Positions 1 through 8,705 of a stretch of DNA of 64,000 bases are shown here, piece by piece. The stretch's first letter is position 1. Each line of letters opens with the position of its first letter. Origin of the DNA: Asticcacaulis machinosus (lineage in GTDB: Bacteria > Pseudomonadota > Alphaproteobacteria > Caulobacterales > Caulobacteraceae); contig NZ_JAQQKV010000001.1 in NCBI RefSeq assembly GCF_028550435.1, positions 1,736,001-1,800,000 of the forward strand, read 5' to 3'. A program made the position numbers and the translations under genes. A model generated the notes under the pieces. It did not search any database, was not told the DNA's origin, and saw only the letters and a program-made list of their open reading frames with translations.

Positions 1-456
1 AAAACCTGACGCCATCATGGATTTAACGGTAATCAGCAGACCGACGGCCCACGGCTTGAGGTTACGCGCCTGCGTCATCGGCAGGCCATGACGATCCAGC
101 GCGGCATTAAGCTTGGCAATATCGGCCTCACTCATCCCCTCGGTCAGATTGCCCTTGGGGTTGATGGCGTGTTTCAGAAATGCCGAACCGGCGGCCGCCT
201 GATCATCCAGATTGGCAATTTCCAGCCACATCTCCCTGGAGTTCGCCATCGCGGTTTTGATGCGAGCATCCTGCCACTGCATATCGGGCTTTAGAAGATG
301 GATCGACCCCAGCAGATAGACGGTCGAATCCGCATCCTTGACCACCCACATCAGCGGGGCGCCGGCTTTGGCGGTTTGAGCCTGAGCGGTCAGCGGCAAA
401 AGCGCCACCCCGGCCACAACCAGCACTTTGAACATGGCTTTAAAAGATTTCAGCAT
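1..456 (-). CDS. TraB/GumN family protein (N-terminal part, cut by window edge)
   Basis: The gene starts at 456 and runs off the left end of the window; 152 codons are visible. The start follows a good AAGGAAA ribosome site. The first 26 or so residues form a Sec signal peptide (basic start, hydrophobic core, TAQAQ cleavage region), so the product is exported. The mature part opens with WVVKDADSTVYLLGSIHLL, the N-terminal signature of the TraB/GumN family, which has a protease-like fold with a GxxH motif; the substrate of bacterial members is mostly unknown. It stands alone, upstream of the minus-strand pair at 482-1113 but with its own start. Family call is firm, function is not. Confidence 0.8.
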   Translation of the reverse strand, partial: MLKSFKAMFKVLVVAGVALLPLTAQAQTAKAGAPLMWVVKDADSTVYLLGSIHLLKPDMQWQDARIKTAMANSREMWLEIANLDDQAAAGSAFLKHAINPKGNLTEGMSEADIAKLNAALDRHGLPMTQARNLKPWAVGLLITVKSMMASGF

Positions 457-481
457 GATGTTTCCTTGTAATTTTCGTAAA

Positions 482-682
482 CTAAGCGTTTTGATCCGGC
501 ATAAATATGTCTTCGATCCGTTGCTGAAATATGTCAGCAATTTTGAACGCCAGTGGTAATGACGGATCATACTTTTCCGTCTCAATGGCATTGATCGTCT
601 GGCGCGAGACACCCAGCCGATCAGCCAGATCAGCCTGAGACCAGTCGCGCTCGGCCCTCAGAACTTTTATACGGTTTTTCAT
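482..682 (-). CDS. small Xre-family HTH regulator
   Basis: A 66-residue protein that is almost entirely one helix-turn-helix domain (residues 5-59), with the recognition region SRQTINAIETEKYDPS typical of short Xre regulators. Its ATG overlaps the stop codon of the upstream membrane gene (TAATG at 680-684), so the two are translationally coupled. Small HTH regulators paired with a short multi-spanning membrane protein are a common arrangement, and the regulator usually controls its own operon. No effector domain is present. The regulated genes cannot be read from the sequence. Confidence 0.85.
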   Translation of the reverse strand: MKNRIKVLRAERDWSQADLADRLGVSRQTINAIETEKYDPSLPLAFKIADIFQQRIEDIFMPDQNA

Positions 683-1113
683 TATCTATGTCTCAGCCAC
701 CAGATACCCCAGGCAATGACATAACCAACAATCGGCGGGATCAACCCGGTCATGATACCAAATTCAAATGCCGATCCGTGCGCATTGAAGTAGGCCATAA
801 GACTCTCGCCAAATTCCCCCCCGGTCGCAACTGACAGGAAGTAAACCGGCATAACCACCATCAGGCCGCATGACCCGCCCCAGAACCAGGCCCACTTATG
901 CGCCTCCCGCACCGCCTCATCAGAGGCGCGCCACCATAAAATGCTGACCGCCATGGCCAGCACAATCAGCAGGGCGATCATGCCCCACAGCAGAGGCGTC
1001 CCAAGCGATGGAAGTTGATGTCCGGAGGCTTTCAGGAAACCAATAACCCCGCCCAATAGCATCGCAATGACGATATAAATCGTACCCGTAATGTGAAATG
1101 CCCGCTTATCCAT
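682..1113 (-). CDS. small integral membrane protein paired with the Xre regulator
   Basis: A 143-residue protein with four hydrophobic stretches (about residues 10-30, 43-63, 78-102 and 118-138), so an inner-membrane protein. I choose the ATG at 1113 because AAGGGG lies 8 nt before it; an upstream in-frame start would swallow that site. It is the first gene of a two-gene operon and overlaps the HTH gene by one base. I recognise no enzyme motif. It resembles the poorly described membrane partners of small Xre regulators. Function unknown. Confidence 0.75.
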   Translation of the reverse strand: MDKRAFHITGTIYIVIAMLLGGVIGFLKASGHQLPSLGTPLLWGMIALLIVLAMAVSILWWRASDEAVREAHKWAWFWGGSCGLMVVMPVYFLSVATGGEFGESLMAYFNAHGSAFEFGIMTGLIPPIVGYVIAWGIWWLRHR

Positions 1114-1269
1114 ATCAACACCCCTTAACATTTAGACAAGCAAGCTTTACACTCACCATTTGCCACATGTCAAGCATGCCTGTCATAATGACATGCAGAT
1201 TTTACAGATCACAAATTAAACGGCTTTCAAAATAATATTTCTGAACCAACCGAATATTTACAGGTCTGT

Positions 1270-2463
1270 GTGAGTGTGGCCGGGCTTAAGGGTCTGCGCC
1301 CTGTATGTGAGTTACCCGGCCCTATGATGATCTGTGATCTTGTCCGTCCCCATGACCTGAGGCCTTCTGACCTAGGCCTTTGGCGCGATATGATCCGCGC
1401 CACTCCTGATTTTCGTTCGCCTCTTTTGTCACCGGAATTCACTCAGATTGTAGCCAACATAAGGCATGACGTTCGGGTCGCCGTCTATCGCCGTAAGGGT
1501 CAGACGATAGGTTTTCTGCCCCACCATCGCCGCGCCGGCGGCATGGCCCGTCCTGTCGGTGCCCCGTTTTCAGACTATACCGCCTTCATCAGCTTTCCCG
1601 ATCCAGATATAGCCATAGCTGAGGCGCTCAGATTGGCCCACATCGACCGGTTTCAGGTCATCGGCCTGATTGATCCCTACGGCGTGTTTGGCGATATTGG
1701 CGGGCAGACCGACCATGCCTGCGGGATCGACCTGACCCAGCCGCTCGATCACATTCCGCACAAACATGTCAAAAATATCAACCGCCTGCGCCGCCGGCTT
1801 GAGGAACAGCACGGAGAGGTGGCCTTCATTACCCCTGACCGGAATCCTGACCATTTCGAGTTGATGCTACGCCTGAAGCGCGAGCAGGCCCGCACCACCG
1901 GTTTGCATGATTTTCTGGCACCCAAATGGGTCGACACCCTGATGCGGCAACTGTTTGCCGCGACTGTTGAGGGCTTACACGGCCAGATGCTGACCCTGAG
2001 CGTCGGCGGTAAAGGGATTATTTTCCATTATGGTGTAAGACTGGGCGATGTCATGCACCCGTGGATATCCAGCTTTGATCCGGCCTACAGCGCCTTTTCT
2101 CCCGGTCAGGTGTTTCTGGCCGGTTGCGCCGATGTGCTCAAAGCCGACGGCGTCGACTATTACGACCTGTCGACCGGTGAGCAACACTACAAAACCGCCT
2201 TTGGCAATACCCATCGCACCGTGACCCACGGGCACGTCTATGGCGACAGCATGGCAGGCCGATGCGCGGCGCACACATCCGCATGGACGCGAGAGATCAC
2301 ACAATCCCTGTCGCCCCGCATGGCCGAAATCACCGTGCGCCTTAATCGCCGCCTCGATCAGATCTGCGCGCTGGAGCTGGACACGCCTGCCCGCCTCAGG
2401 GGTATTTGGCGGGCCGCGCTTGCCACACCACAGCGCCTGAAATTACCGGAGCCCCGCGGATGA
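1270..2463 (+). CDS. CelD/BcsL-type GNAT acetyltransferase (polysaccharide-related)
   Basis: A protein of about 380-397 residues. The middle (about residues 130-330) fits the Acetyltransf_6/FemAB-like GNAT fold of CelD/BcsL proteins. These act on exopolysaccharide or cell-wall sugars in the cytoplasm; HfsK of the Caulobacter holdfast is a member. The start is uncertain: GTG at 1270, or tandem ATGs at 1324 and 1327, none with a strong ribosome site. It overlaps the glycosyltransferase at 2460 by ATGA, so the two are coupled. The partner gene supports a surface-polysaccharide job. That it is a true HfsK is only a possibility. Confidence 0.75.
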   Translation: MSVAGLKGLRPVCELPGPMMICDLVRPHDLRPSDLGLWRDMIRATPDFRSPLLSPEFTQIVANIRHDVRVAVYRRKGQTIGFLPHHRRAGGMARPVGAPFSDYTAFISFPDPDIAIAEALRLAHIDRFQVIGLIDPYGVFGDIGGQTDHACGIDLTQPLDHIPHKHVKNINRLRRRLEEQHGEVAFITPDRNPDHFELMLRLKREQARTTGLHDFLAPKWVDTLMRQLFAATVEGLHGQMLTLSVGGKGIIFHYGVRLGDVMHPWISSFDPAYSAFSPGQVFLAGCADVLKADGVDYYDLSTGEQHYKTAFGNTHRTVTHGHVYGDSMAGRCAAHTSAWTREITQSLSPRMAEITVRLNRRLDQICALELDTPARLRGIWRAALATPQRLKLPEPRG

Positions 2464-3428
2464 AGCCCATGCCTCAGGACAGTTTTACCGCCGTGCGCCT
2501 TAGCGTGATTATTCCGACCTTCCGTCGCCCCGATGGACTGACCCTCGCCGTGCGCTCTGTACTGGCGCAAACCGGCCTAGAGCACGTTTTGGTGCGCATT
2601 ATCGTCTGTGACAACTCGCCGGAAGCGTCCGCGCGTGAGGTCGTGGCCGCCATCGCAGGCGACATTGAGATCACCTATCTGCATGAACCAGCCACCGGTG
2701 TAGCCAATGCCCGCAATACGGCGCTGGCGGCGACCACCGACGATTTCATCGCTTTTCTGGATGATGACGAAGAAGCGCCCTTTGACTGGCTGTCGAAATT
2801 GCTGGCCACCCAAAACGCCCTTGATGCCGATGTGGTGTTCGGGCCGGTCAGTGCCCGCCTGAAAGCCGCAGATGTGCAATACCCCGCCTATTTTGAAGCC
2901 TTCTTTTCGCGCTTTGGCCCCGATCACACCCAACTGATTGACCACTATTATGGTTGCGGCAACAGCCTGCTGCGCCGGTCCGCCCTGCCCGACATTCACG
3001 AAGTATTTTCCGTCGATCGCAATGACTGCGGCGGTGAGGACGATAAACTGTTCTACGGAATGCGTGAGCAGGGCAAGCGCATGGTCTGGGCGGCAGATGC
3101 GGTCGTGTGGGAAGACGTGCCGGAAAGCCGATCGACCCTGAACTATACCCTGCCGCGCGCCTTTGCCTATGGTCAGGGGCCATCGACTTCGGCCATGACC
3201 CATAATCCGCCCAAACCGTTCACCTGCGCCTACTGGATGGTCAATGGCGCCGTTCAGGCCGTGGTGTTTGGCCTGTGGGGCGGACTGCTGACCCTTGTTC
3301 GTGCCAAAGGGGCCGCAGGGGCGCTGGATAAATGCGCGCGGGGCCTGGGCAAGCTGATCTGGTTCCCGCCGTTCAAGCTTGGCTTTTACGGCACCGCCCT
3401 GCTCAAAACTAACGCCCCCGGAAGATGA
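2460..3428 (+). CDS. family 2 glycosyltransferase
   Basis: A 322-residue GT-A fold enzyme. The nucleotide-binding start (LSVIIPTFRRPDGL, near residue 14) and the metal-binding FLDDDEEA (near residue 100) are typical of GT2. EDDKLFYGMREQG and WEDVPESRST match the later acceptor-side motifs. A hydrophobic segment near residues 255-280 may anchor it to the membrane. The ATG overlaps the stop of the acetyltransferase, and the next gene begins 5 nt after its stop, so the three genes form an operon. It probably adds a sugar to a lipid-linked or surface polysaccharide. The sugar and linkage cannot be read. Confidence 0.88.
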   Translation: MKPMPQDSFTAVRLSVIIPTFRRPDGLTLAVRSVLAQTGLEHVLVRIIVCDNSPEASAREVVAAIAGDIEITYLHEPATGVANARNTALAATTDDFIAFLDDDEEAPFDWLSKLLATQNALDADVVFGPVSARLKAADVQYPAYFEAFFSRFGPDHTQLIDHYYGCGNSLLRRSALPDIHEVFSVDRNDCGGEDDKLFYGMREQGKRMVWAADAVVWEDVPESRSTLNYTLPRAFAYGQGPSTSAMTHNPPKPFTCAYWMVNGAVQAVVFGLWGGLLTLVRAKGAAGALDKCARGLGKLIWFPPFKLGFYGTALLKTNAPGR

Positions 3429-3432
3429 GATT

Positions 3433-4374
3433 ATGACCGGACTGCTCAACTGGTCGGACGACCACCGCCAGAATTTCACGAAAAAGACCCTGCTGTTTTC
3501 GCACAAACTGGCAGGCTCAGACCTGTTCACGGACGAAGCCCTGATCGCCTTAATCGACCGCTATCCGCCGGAAAAGCTTGAAGTGTTCAGCATGGGTTAT
3601 GATCCGTCCAACTGGGGGCAGTGGTATCTGGGCCGCCGCTCTGGCCTTGATGGCCGCGCCCTGATGGAAGGTGTCAGAGCCGGACGTCTGTGGCTTAATC
3701 TGCGTAAGGTTAATCACGCCGATCCGGCTTTTAATGAACTCTGTGGGCGGATGTTTGCCGAACTGGAGTTTGAGACCGACCAAAAGACCCTGAAACCTGA
3801 TCTGGGGCTGCTGATTTCTTCTCCGAACGCCCATGTGTTTTACCACCTTGATATCCCGCTGGTGATGCTGTGGCAGGTGCGCGGTATCAAAAAACTGTAT
3901 GTCTATCCACCCAAGACCCCGTTCGTCACCAACCCGAACCTTGAGGGCATCGCGTTGCGTGAAAGCGACGAGCAACTGCCCTATGAGGCGGCGTGGGATG
4001 AGGCCGCTATGGTGCATGACCTTAAGCCCGGTGAGATGATCACCTGGCCGCAAAACGCACCGCATCGCATCGTCAATCACGGCATGGTCAATGTGTCGAT
4101 GTCGATTGAATTCATGACGCCAGCGGCCATCTGGCGCGCCAATGTGCTATACGCCAATGGCTGTTTGCGCCGTTGGTTTGGCCTCAAGCCGGAGATCGAT
4201 AAGCGCTTTTTGACGTGGGAAGCGGTTAGGATCGCCTATGCCCGCGCCATTAAGGCTTTTGGTGGCTTTAATGGCGCCAAGAGCCCGCTGGTGCCGCGCT
4301 TTTCGCTCGACGCGAACAAGCCCGGCGTACCGCAGTTTGATGATGGTGTGGATGTGCCTAAGAAAGCCGCCTAA
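3433..4374 (+). CDS. JmjC/cupin-like Fe(II)/2OG-type protein
   Basis: A 313-residue protein with a cupin-like C-terminal half. H138-x-D140 in VFYHLDIPLVMLWQ and H211 in QNAPHRIVNHG are spaced as the metal triad of JmjC/cupin_8 dioxygenases, and KLYVYPP follows as in that family. I chose the ATG at 3433 because it begins 5 nt after the glycosyltransferase stop. Family members hydroxylate proteins or small molecules; the substrate here is unknown. The operon position suggests a role linked to polysaccharide assembly. Its stop codon overlaps that of the convergent metC gene by four bases. Confidence 0.7.
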   Translation: MTGLLNWSDDHRQNFTKKTLLFSHKLAGSDLFTDEALIALIDRYPPEKLEVFSMGYDPSNWGQWYLGRRSGLDGRALMEGVRAGRLWLNLRKVNHADPAFNELCGRMFAELEFETDQKTLKPDLGLLISSPNAHVFYHLDIPLVMLWQVRGIKKLYVYPPKTPFVTNPNLEGIALRESDEQLPYEAAWDEAAMVHDLKPGEMITWPQNAPHRIVNHGMVNVSMSIEFMTPAAIWRANVLYANGCLRRWFGLKPEIDKRFLTWEAVRIAYARAIKAFGGFNGAKSPLVPRFSLDANKPGVPQFDDGVDVPKKAA

Positions 4375-5561
4375 CCGATAGCCGCGCGATAAACCTCCAG
4401 CGCCTGCGCGATATCGGCCTTGAGGTCGGCAGGGTCTTCGAGACCGACGTAAAACCGGATCAACGAGCCTTCATAGGCCAAATTCTGTGATTGCCCCAGT
4501 TTAGCGCGGCCCATAAGCTGCGGCTCGAAATGGATAGCCAGACTTTCAAACCCGCCCCAGCTAAAGCCCAGCCCGAACAGCTTAAGCGCATTCAAAAACG
4601 CGCAGGAGGCGGCTATATTGCCGCCTTTCAGTACTACCGAAAACAGACCGTTAGAACCGGTGAAATCGCGCTTGAACAGATCATGCCCCGGAAAGGACTC
4701 CAGCCCCGGATGCAGCACGCGATCCACCAGATCATGACCTTCCAGCCAGCGGGCCAGTTCTAACCCCGACTTGCCGCTTTGCTCCAACCGCAGATGCAGG
4801 GTGCGCAAACCCCGGATGGCCAGATAGCTCTCATCGGCCGAGGTGAAGAACGAAAACGCCCGCGACGTGTCATCCAGACGCTTGGCCAAAGCCTTATCCT
4901 TGACCGCCACCGTACCGATCAGGATATCGGAATGGCCGCCGACATATTTGGTCAGGGCCTGCATCGACATATCGATGCCGTGATCCAGCGGCTTGAAAAG
5001 CACACCGGCGCCATAGGTATTATCGCAAAGCGTCAGTATACCGCGCGCTTTGGCAGCCTTGGCAATGGCCGGAATATCCTGAATATCAAACGTCAGCGAC
5101 CCCGGCGATTCGACGATGATCAGGGCCGTTTTGTCGTTGGTCAGGGCCATGACCTCATCCGCACTGGCACCGGCATCATAATAGCGGGCGGTCACGCCAA
5201 AGCGCGCCATCTGGGTCTGAAGGAACCGGCGGATCGGGCCGTAGCAGCTATTGACACACACCACCTCATCACCGGCCTTAAGGCAGGCTGTGATCGCCAG
5301 CGTCAGGGCCGACAGCCCCGTCGGCAGCAGGAATACGTCGGTCGCCCCTTCCAGTTCGCACATCAGGCGCATCAGTTCACGCTGGGTGCTAAGTCCCTCA
5401 ATGCCGTAGCCCGGCTGAATGCGGTCATCATAAAGATCTTCGGCGCAGGCATAAAGCACGGTCGAACCGCGTTCGACCCCGACATTGACGGCGCGGTGAG
5501 ACGGCGCCAGATCATAGGTGGCACTGGTCAGGCGGGTACGCTCGGAAACAGACTTCGACAT
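4371..5561 (-). CDS. metC: cystathionine beta-lyase (PLP)
   Basis: A 396-residue member of the Cys/Met-metabolism PLP family, of usual length for cystathionine beta-lyase, which splits cystathionine to homocysteine, pyruvate and ammonia in methionine synthesis. The PLP lysine is K205 in QALTKYVGGHSD. The CDNTYGAG segment (D180) would hold the cofactor ring and the Tyr of CYGP (107) stacks on it. I chose the ATG at 5561; an upstream in-frame start would add 19 unconvincing residues. The divergent sulfate importer across 5562-5845 fits shared sulfur-dependent control. Cystathionine gamma-lyase or a related lyase cannot be fully excluded. Confidence 0.85.
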   Translation of the reverse strand: MSKSVSERTRLTSATYDLAPSHRAVNVGVERGSTVLYACAEDLYDDRIQPGYGIEGLSTQRELMRLMCELEGATDVFLLPTGLSALTLAITACLKAGDEVVCVNSCYGPIRRFLQTQMARFGVTARYYDAGASADEVMALTNDKTALIIVESPGSLTFDIQDIPAIAKAAKARGILTLCDNTYGAGVLFKPLDHGIDMSMQALTKYVGGHSDILIGTVAVKDKALAKRLDDTSRAFSFFTSADESYLAIRGLRTLHLRLEQSGKSGLELARWLEGHDLVDRVLHPGLESFPGHDLFKRDFTGSNGLFSVVLKGGNIAASCAFLNALKLFGLGFSWGGFESLAIHFEPQLMGRAKLGQSQNLAYEGSLIRFYVGLEDPADLKADIAQALEVYRAAIG

Positions 5562-5639
5562 TGAAAATTCCGTATACAGTTGCGGCCCCTTACAACCATT
5601 TCGCTTTCTCCTTGGCAACCGATATGTGCAATGACCATT

Positions 5640-5708
5640 GGTTAGAGATGCTAACCGTATCGCTGAAAAATCGTCGCCTGACGTGACGGCCCCAGTTGTT
5701 TAAACAAC
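5640..5708. promoter_or_regulatory. palindromes in the metC / sulfate importer divergent region
   Basis: Two inverted repeats lie in the 284-bp gap between metC and the sulfate operon. One is GGTTAG-5 nt-CTAACC at 5640-5656. The other is the perfect 14-bp palindrome GTTGTTTAAACAAC at 5695-5708. Both are placed where a shared regulator of the two divergent sulfur transcription units could bind. I do not recognise either as a known CysB or SAM-riboswitch element. Confidence 0.4.
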
Positions 5709-5845
5709 CATCAGCAAGTAGGAATTTACAAAACCCTCTGATATCCGGAGTGTTTACGCGATCCTGATTTGCGCTGACCATAAGGCTTTGATAGTCTCCG
5801 CCAACAAACAGGCCGGACACACAGAAGTATAGGGATAGAACCGAT

Positions 5846-6889
5846 ATGACGAAATCCGACGCATCCCGCCGCCAGTTTCTGAAAACCGTCACAGGCGCTG
5901 CCTTGATGACAGGTGCAGCTTCTGCGCTTACGGCCTGCGGTAAGCCGGCTACCCAATCCTTGCTTAACGTGTCGTTTGACCCGACCCGCGAGTTCTATTC
6001 CGCCTACAATTCCCTGTTTGCGAAAAAATACGCAACCGGCGGAAAGGCTGCCCCCACCTTCAACCAAAGCCACGGCGGCTCAGGCAAGCAGGCGCGCGCG
6101 GTCGTCGATGGCCTCAAGGCGGATGTCCTGTCACTGGCTCTGGCCCACGATATTGACGCGGTGGCCGCCACCGGCCTGCTGGCTGCCGATTGGGCGTCGC
6201 GCCTGCCGAACAATTCCGTCGCCTATAATTCGACTATTCTGCTGCTGGTGCGCAAAGGCAATCCCAAGGACATCAAGGACTGGGGCGACCTGGTAAAACC
6301 GGGGGTTCAGGTCATCACACCAAACCCGAAAACATCAGGGGCGGCGCGCTGGAACTATCTGGTCGCCTACGGTTGGGCGCTCAGAACCAACAATGGCGAT
6401 GAAGCGAAGGCGCAAGCTTATCTGGAGGCGCTGTTTAAAAATGTGCCGGTACTCGACACTGGCGCGCGCGGGGCGACCACCACCTTCATTCAGCGCGGTC
6501 AGGGCGATGTCCTGATCAACTGGGAATCCGAAGCCCTGATGAGTGCGGCCAAGGACGGTGCTCAGTTCGACATCGTCTATCCGTCCCTGTCCATTGCGGC
6601 CGATACCCCCGTCGCGTGGGTTGACAAAAACGTCACCGCCAATGGCACCGAAGCGCTGGCCAAGGCCTATCTTGAAGGCCTCTATGATGAGGATGCCCAG
6701 ACCCTGGCGGCACAGCATTTTTACCGCCCGACCAATCCCGATGTTCTGAAATCCTTTGCGGATCGCTTTCCGGCCATTGAGCAACTGAATATCGATAAGG
6801 ATTTTGGGGGCTGGACCACGGCCAATGCGCGCCACTTTGAGCAAGGTGCGCTCTTCGACCAGATTTCCGCCAAGATTTTCAAAGCCTAA
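5846..6889 (+). CDS. sulfate-binding periplasmic protein (Tat-type lipoprotein signal)
   Basis: A 347-residue sulfate-binding protein of the Sbp/CysP family. FNQSHGGSGKQARAVVDGL (near residues 73-91) and the later QRGQGDVLINWESEA match the oxyanion-binding loops. The start has an exact twin-arginine motif, SRRQFLK (residues 8-14), followed by a lipobox-like LTAC near residue 30, so it is probably exported folded and may be lipid-anchored. AGGGA precedes the ATG. It leads a four-gene operon with two permeases and an ATPase. Sbp versus thiosulfate-preferring CysP cannot be told apart here. Confidence 0.9.
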   Translation: MTKSDASRRQFLKTVTGAALMTGAASALTACGKPATQSLLNVSFDPTREFYSAYNSLFAKKYATGGKAAPTFNQSHGGSGKQARAVVDGLKADVLSLALAHDIDAVAATGLLAADWASRLPNNSVAYNSTILLLVRKGNPKDIKDWGDLVKPGVQVITPNPKTSGAARWNYLVAYGWALRTNNGDEAKAQAYLEALFKNVPVLDTGARGATTTFIQRGQGDVLINWESEALMSAAKDGAQFDIVYPSLSIAADTPVAWVDKNVTANGTEALAKAYLEGLYDEDAQTLAAQHFYRPTNPDVLKSFADRFPAIEQLNIDKDFGGWTTANARHFEQGALFDQISAKIFKA

Positions 6890-6914
6890 CCTGATTGCAG
6901 CGTAAACGCCCCTC

Positions 6915-7841
6915 ATGACGACAGACACAAACCTATCTGCCGGAGACGCCCGTTTGGAAACAAACGGGCGTTCGCCGCATCAGATCAAACCCGAAGGCTT
7001 TAAGCCGCCCAAGGCCACCCACAGGACGCAGCACGTCTTGCCGGGCTTTCATGCGTCATTAGGCATTACGCTGACCTATCTGTCGCTGATCGTACTGCTG
7101 CCGCTGGTGGCACTGGTGCTCAGACCGTGGGAAGCCGGGCTTGACGGCTTTATACGCACCGTCACTGACGTGCGCGTGGTCAAGGCGTTGCAGTTAAGCT
7201 TTACCACCGCCTTTTGGGCCGCGGCCGTCAATCTGATTGCCGGTCTGGTGGTGGCGTGGGTGCTGACACGCTATGAGTTTCCGGGCAAAAAGATCATTGA
7301 CGCCATTGTCGACCTGCCGTTTGCCCTGCCGACGGCGGTGGCCGGCGTGTCGCTGTCCAGCCTCTATGCCCCCAATGGCTGGGTAGGATCATTGTTTGAC
7401 CCCTTCGGCATCAAGATCGCCTACACGCCGATTGGGATTTTCATAGCCCTTGTGTTCATCGGCCTGCCGTTTGTGGTGCGCTCGGTTCAGCCCGTTCTGG
7501 CCGAATTTGATGCCGAGGTCGAAGAGGCCGCCCTGACCCTTGGGGCCACACCGATGCAGACGGCGATCAAGGTGATTTTGCCGTCATTGGCCCCCGCCCT
7601 GATCACCGGCTTTTCGCTGGCCTTTGCCCGTGCCGTCGGGGAATATGGATCGGTCATCTTTATTGCCGGCAATATGCCCTATATTTCCGAGATTTCACCG
7701 CTACTGATCGTCATTAAACTCGAAGAGTTTGACTATGCCGGTGCGGCATCGGTGGCCATCGCCATGCTGGCCCTGTCGTTCACCATCCTGCTGGTCACCA
7801 ACTTTGTTCAGGTGCTCCTGTCCCGCCGAGGCCGCGCATGA
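6915..7841 (+). CDS. cysU: sulfate ABC transporter permease CysU (CysT)
   Basis: A 308-residue inner-membrane permease with about six transmembrane segments after a polar N-terminal tail of about 45 residues. The ABC-contact EAA loop is [20 protein letters not shown] (near residues 208-227). The [18 protein letters not shown] segment is typical of sulfate/molybdate permeases. It starts 25 nt after the binding-protein gene and overlaps cysW by ATGA at 7838-7841. With CysW it forms the channel through which the CysA ATPase drives sulfate import. Confidence 0.92.
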   Translation: MTTDTNLSAGDARLETNGRSPHQIKPEGFKPPKATHRTQHVLPGFHASLGITLTYLSLIVLLPLVALVLRPWEAGLDGFIRTVTDVRVVKALQLSFTTAFWAAAVNLIAGLVVAWVLTRYEFPGKKIIDAIVDLPFALPTAVAGVSLSSLYAPNGWVGSLFDPFGIKIAYTPIGIFIALVFIGLPFVVRSVQPVLAEFDAEVEEAALTLGATPMQTAIKVILPSLAPALITGFSLAFARAVGEYGSVIFIAGNMPYISEISPLLIVIKLEEFDYAGAASVAIAMLALSFTILLVTNFVQVLLSRRGRA

Positions 7842-8683
7842 AAGTCAAAGCCCCCGAAGCGCCCAAATCACCGGCCGCCCTTGGCCTTATGGCCTTTGCC
7901 CTGTTCTGGATCGCGCTGATCATCGTCCTGCCGCTGATCAATGTGTTGTTTGAAGCGTTCCGAACCGGGGTCGCGCCCTATCTTTCGGCCATACTGGAAC
8001 CCGATGCCGTCAGCGCCATCAAACTCACCCTGCTGGTGGCGGCCATCGCCGTGCCGTTGAATGCCATCTTCGGCATTGCTGCCGCCTGGTGCATCACGCG
8101 CTTTGAGTTCAAGGGCAAGGGCCTGTTGCTATCCATCCTTGACCTGCCCTTTACCCTGTCGCCGGTCATTTCCGGCCTGGTGTGGATTCTGCTGTTCGGG
8201 GCCCACGGCTGGTTCGGGTCGTGGCTTGATGCCAACAATATCCGCATCGTCTTTGCCCTGCCAGGTCTGGTCATCGCCACGGTTCTGGTCACCCTGCCGT
8301 TTGTGGCGCGGGAGTTGATTCCGCTGATGCTTGATCAGGGCACGGATGAGGAAATCGCCGCCGTCACCTTAGGGGCGCGCGGCTGGGACGTGTTTTTCCG
8401 CATCACCCTGCCCAACATCAAATGGGCGCTGACGTATGGCGTGCTGCTATGTACCGCCCGTGCGATGGGGGAGTTTGGCGCCGTGTCAATCGTCTCCGGC
8501 CACATTCGCGGCCTGACCAACACCCTGCCGCTACACATCGAAGTGTTGTACAACGAATATAATACGGTTGCGGCTTTTGCTACCGCCTCGATTCTGGCGG
8601 GGCTGGCCGTCGTGACCCTCATCCTTAAGACCCTGCTTGAGTGGCGTTTTGCCGACGAGCTTTCCGCCCATCGCAGGCACTAA
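7838..8683 (+). CDS. cysW: sulfate ABC transporter permease CysW
   Basis: A 281-residue inner-membrane permease, partner of CysU, with about six hydrophobic segments. The EAA-type loop is [21 protein letters not shown] (near residues 173-193). [19 protein letters not shown] is characteristic of CysW. Its ATG sits inside the cysU stop, so the two subunits are made in equal amounts by coupling. cysA follows after 22 nt. CysW is assigned over CysU by sequence character and by its usual second place in the operon. Confidence 0.92.
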   Translation: MKVKAPEAPKSPAALGLMAFALFWIALIIVLPLINVLFEAFRTGVAPYLSAILEPDAVSAIKLTLLVAAIAVPLNAIFGIAAAWCITRFEFKGKGLLLSILDLPFTLSPVISGLVWILLFGAHGWFGSWLDANNIRIVFALPGLVIATVLVTLPFVARELIPLMLDQGTDEEIAAVTLGARGWDVFFRITLPNIKWALTYGVLLCTARAMGEFGAVSIVSGHIRGLTNTLPLHIEVLYNEYNTVAAFATASILAGLAVVTLILKTLLEWRFADELSAHRRH

Positions 8684-8705
8684 CTGTTTTCCGAGATTTT
8701 CGCTT

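Noticed and set aside
2577-3530. Open frame of 317 codons on the minus strand
   Set aside because: It lies opposite the glycosyltransferase and JmjC-like genes, which have clear motifs. Its composition is that of an antisense shadow.
4779-5564. Open frame of 261 codons on the plus strand
   Set aside because: Opposite metC, rich in R, Q and H, with no recognisable motif or ribosome site.
5640-5700. Possible SAM-II riboswitch near metC (a GCTAACCGTATCGC stretch)
   Set aside because: It resembles only the loop of SAM-II. The pseudoknot partner and the closing stem are missing, and it lies on the strand opposite metC.
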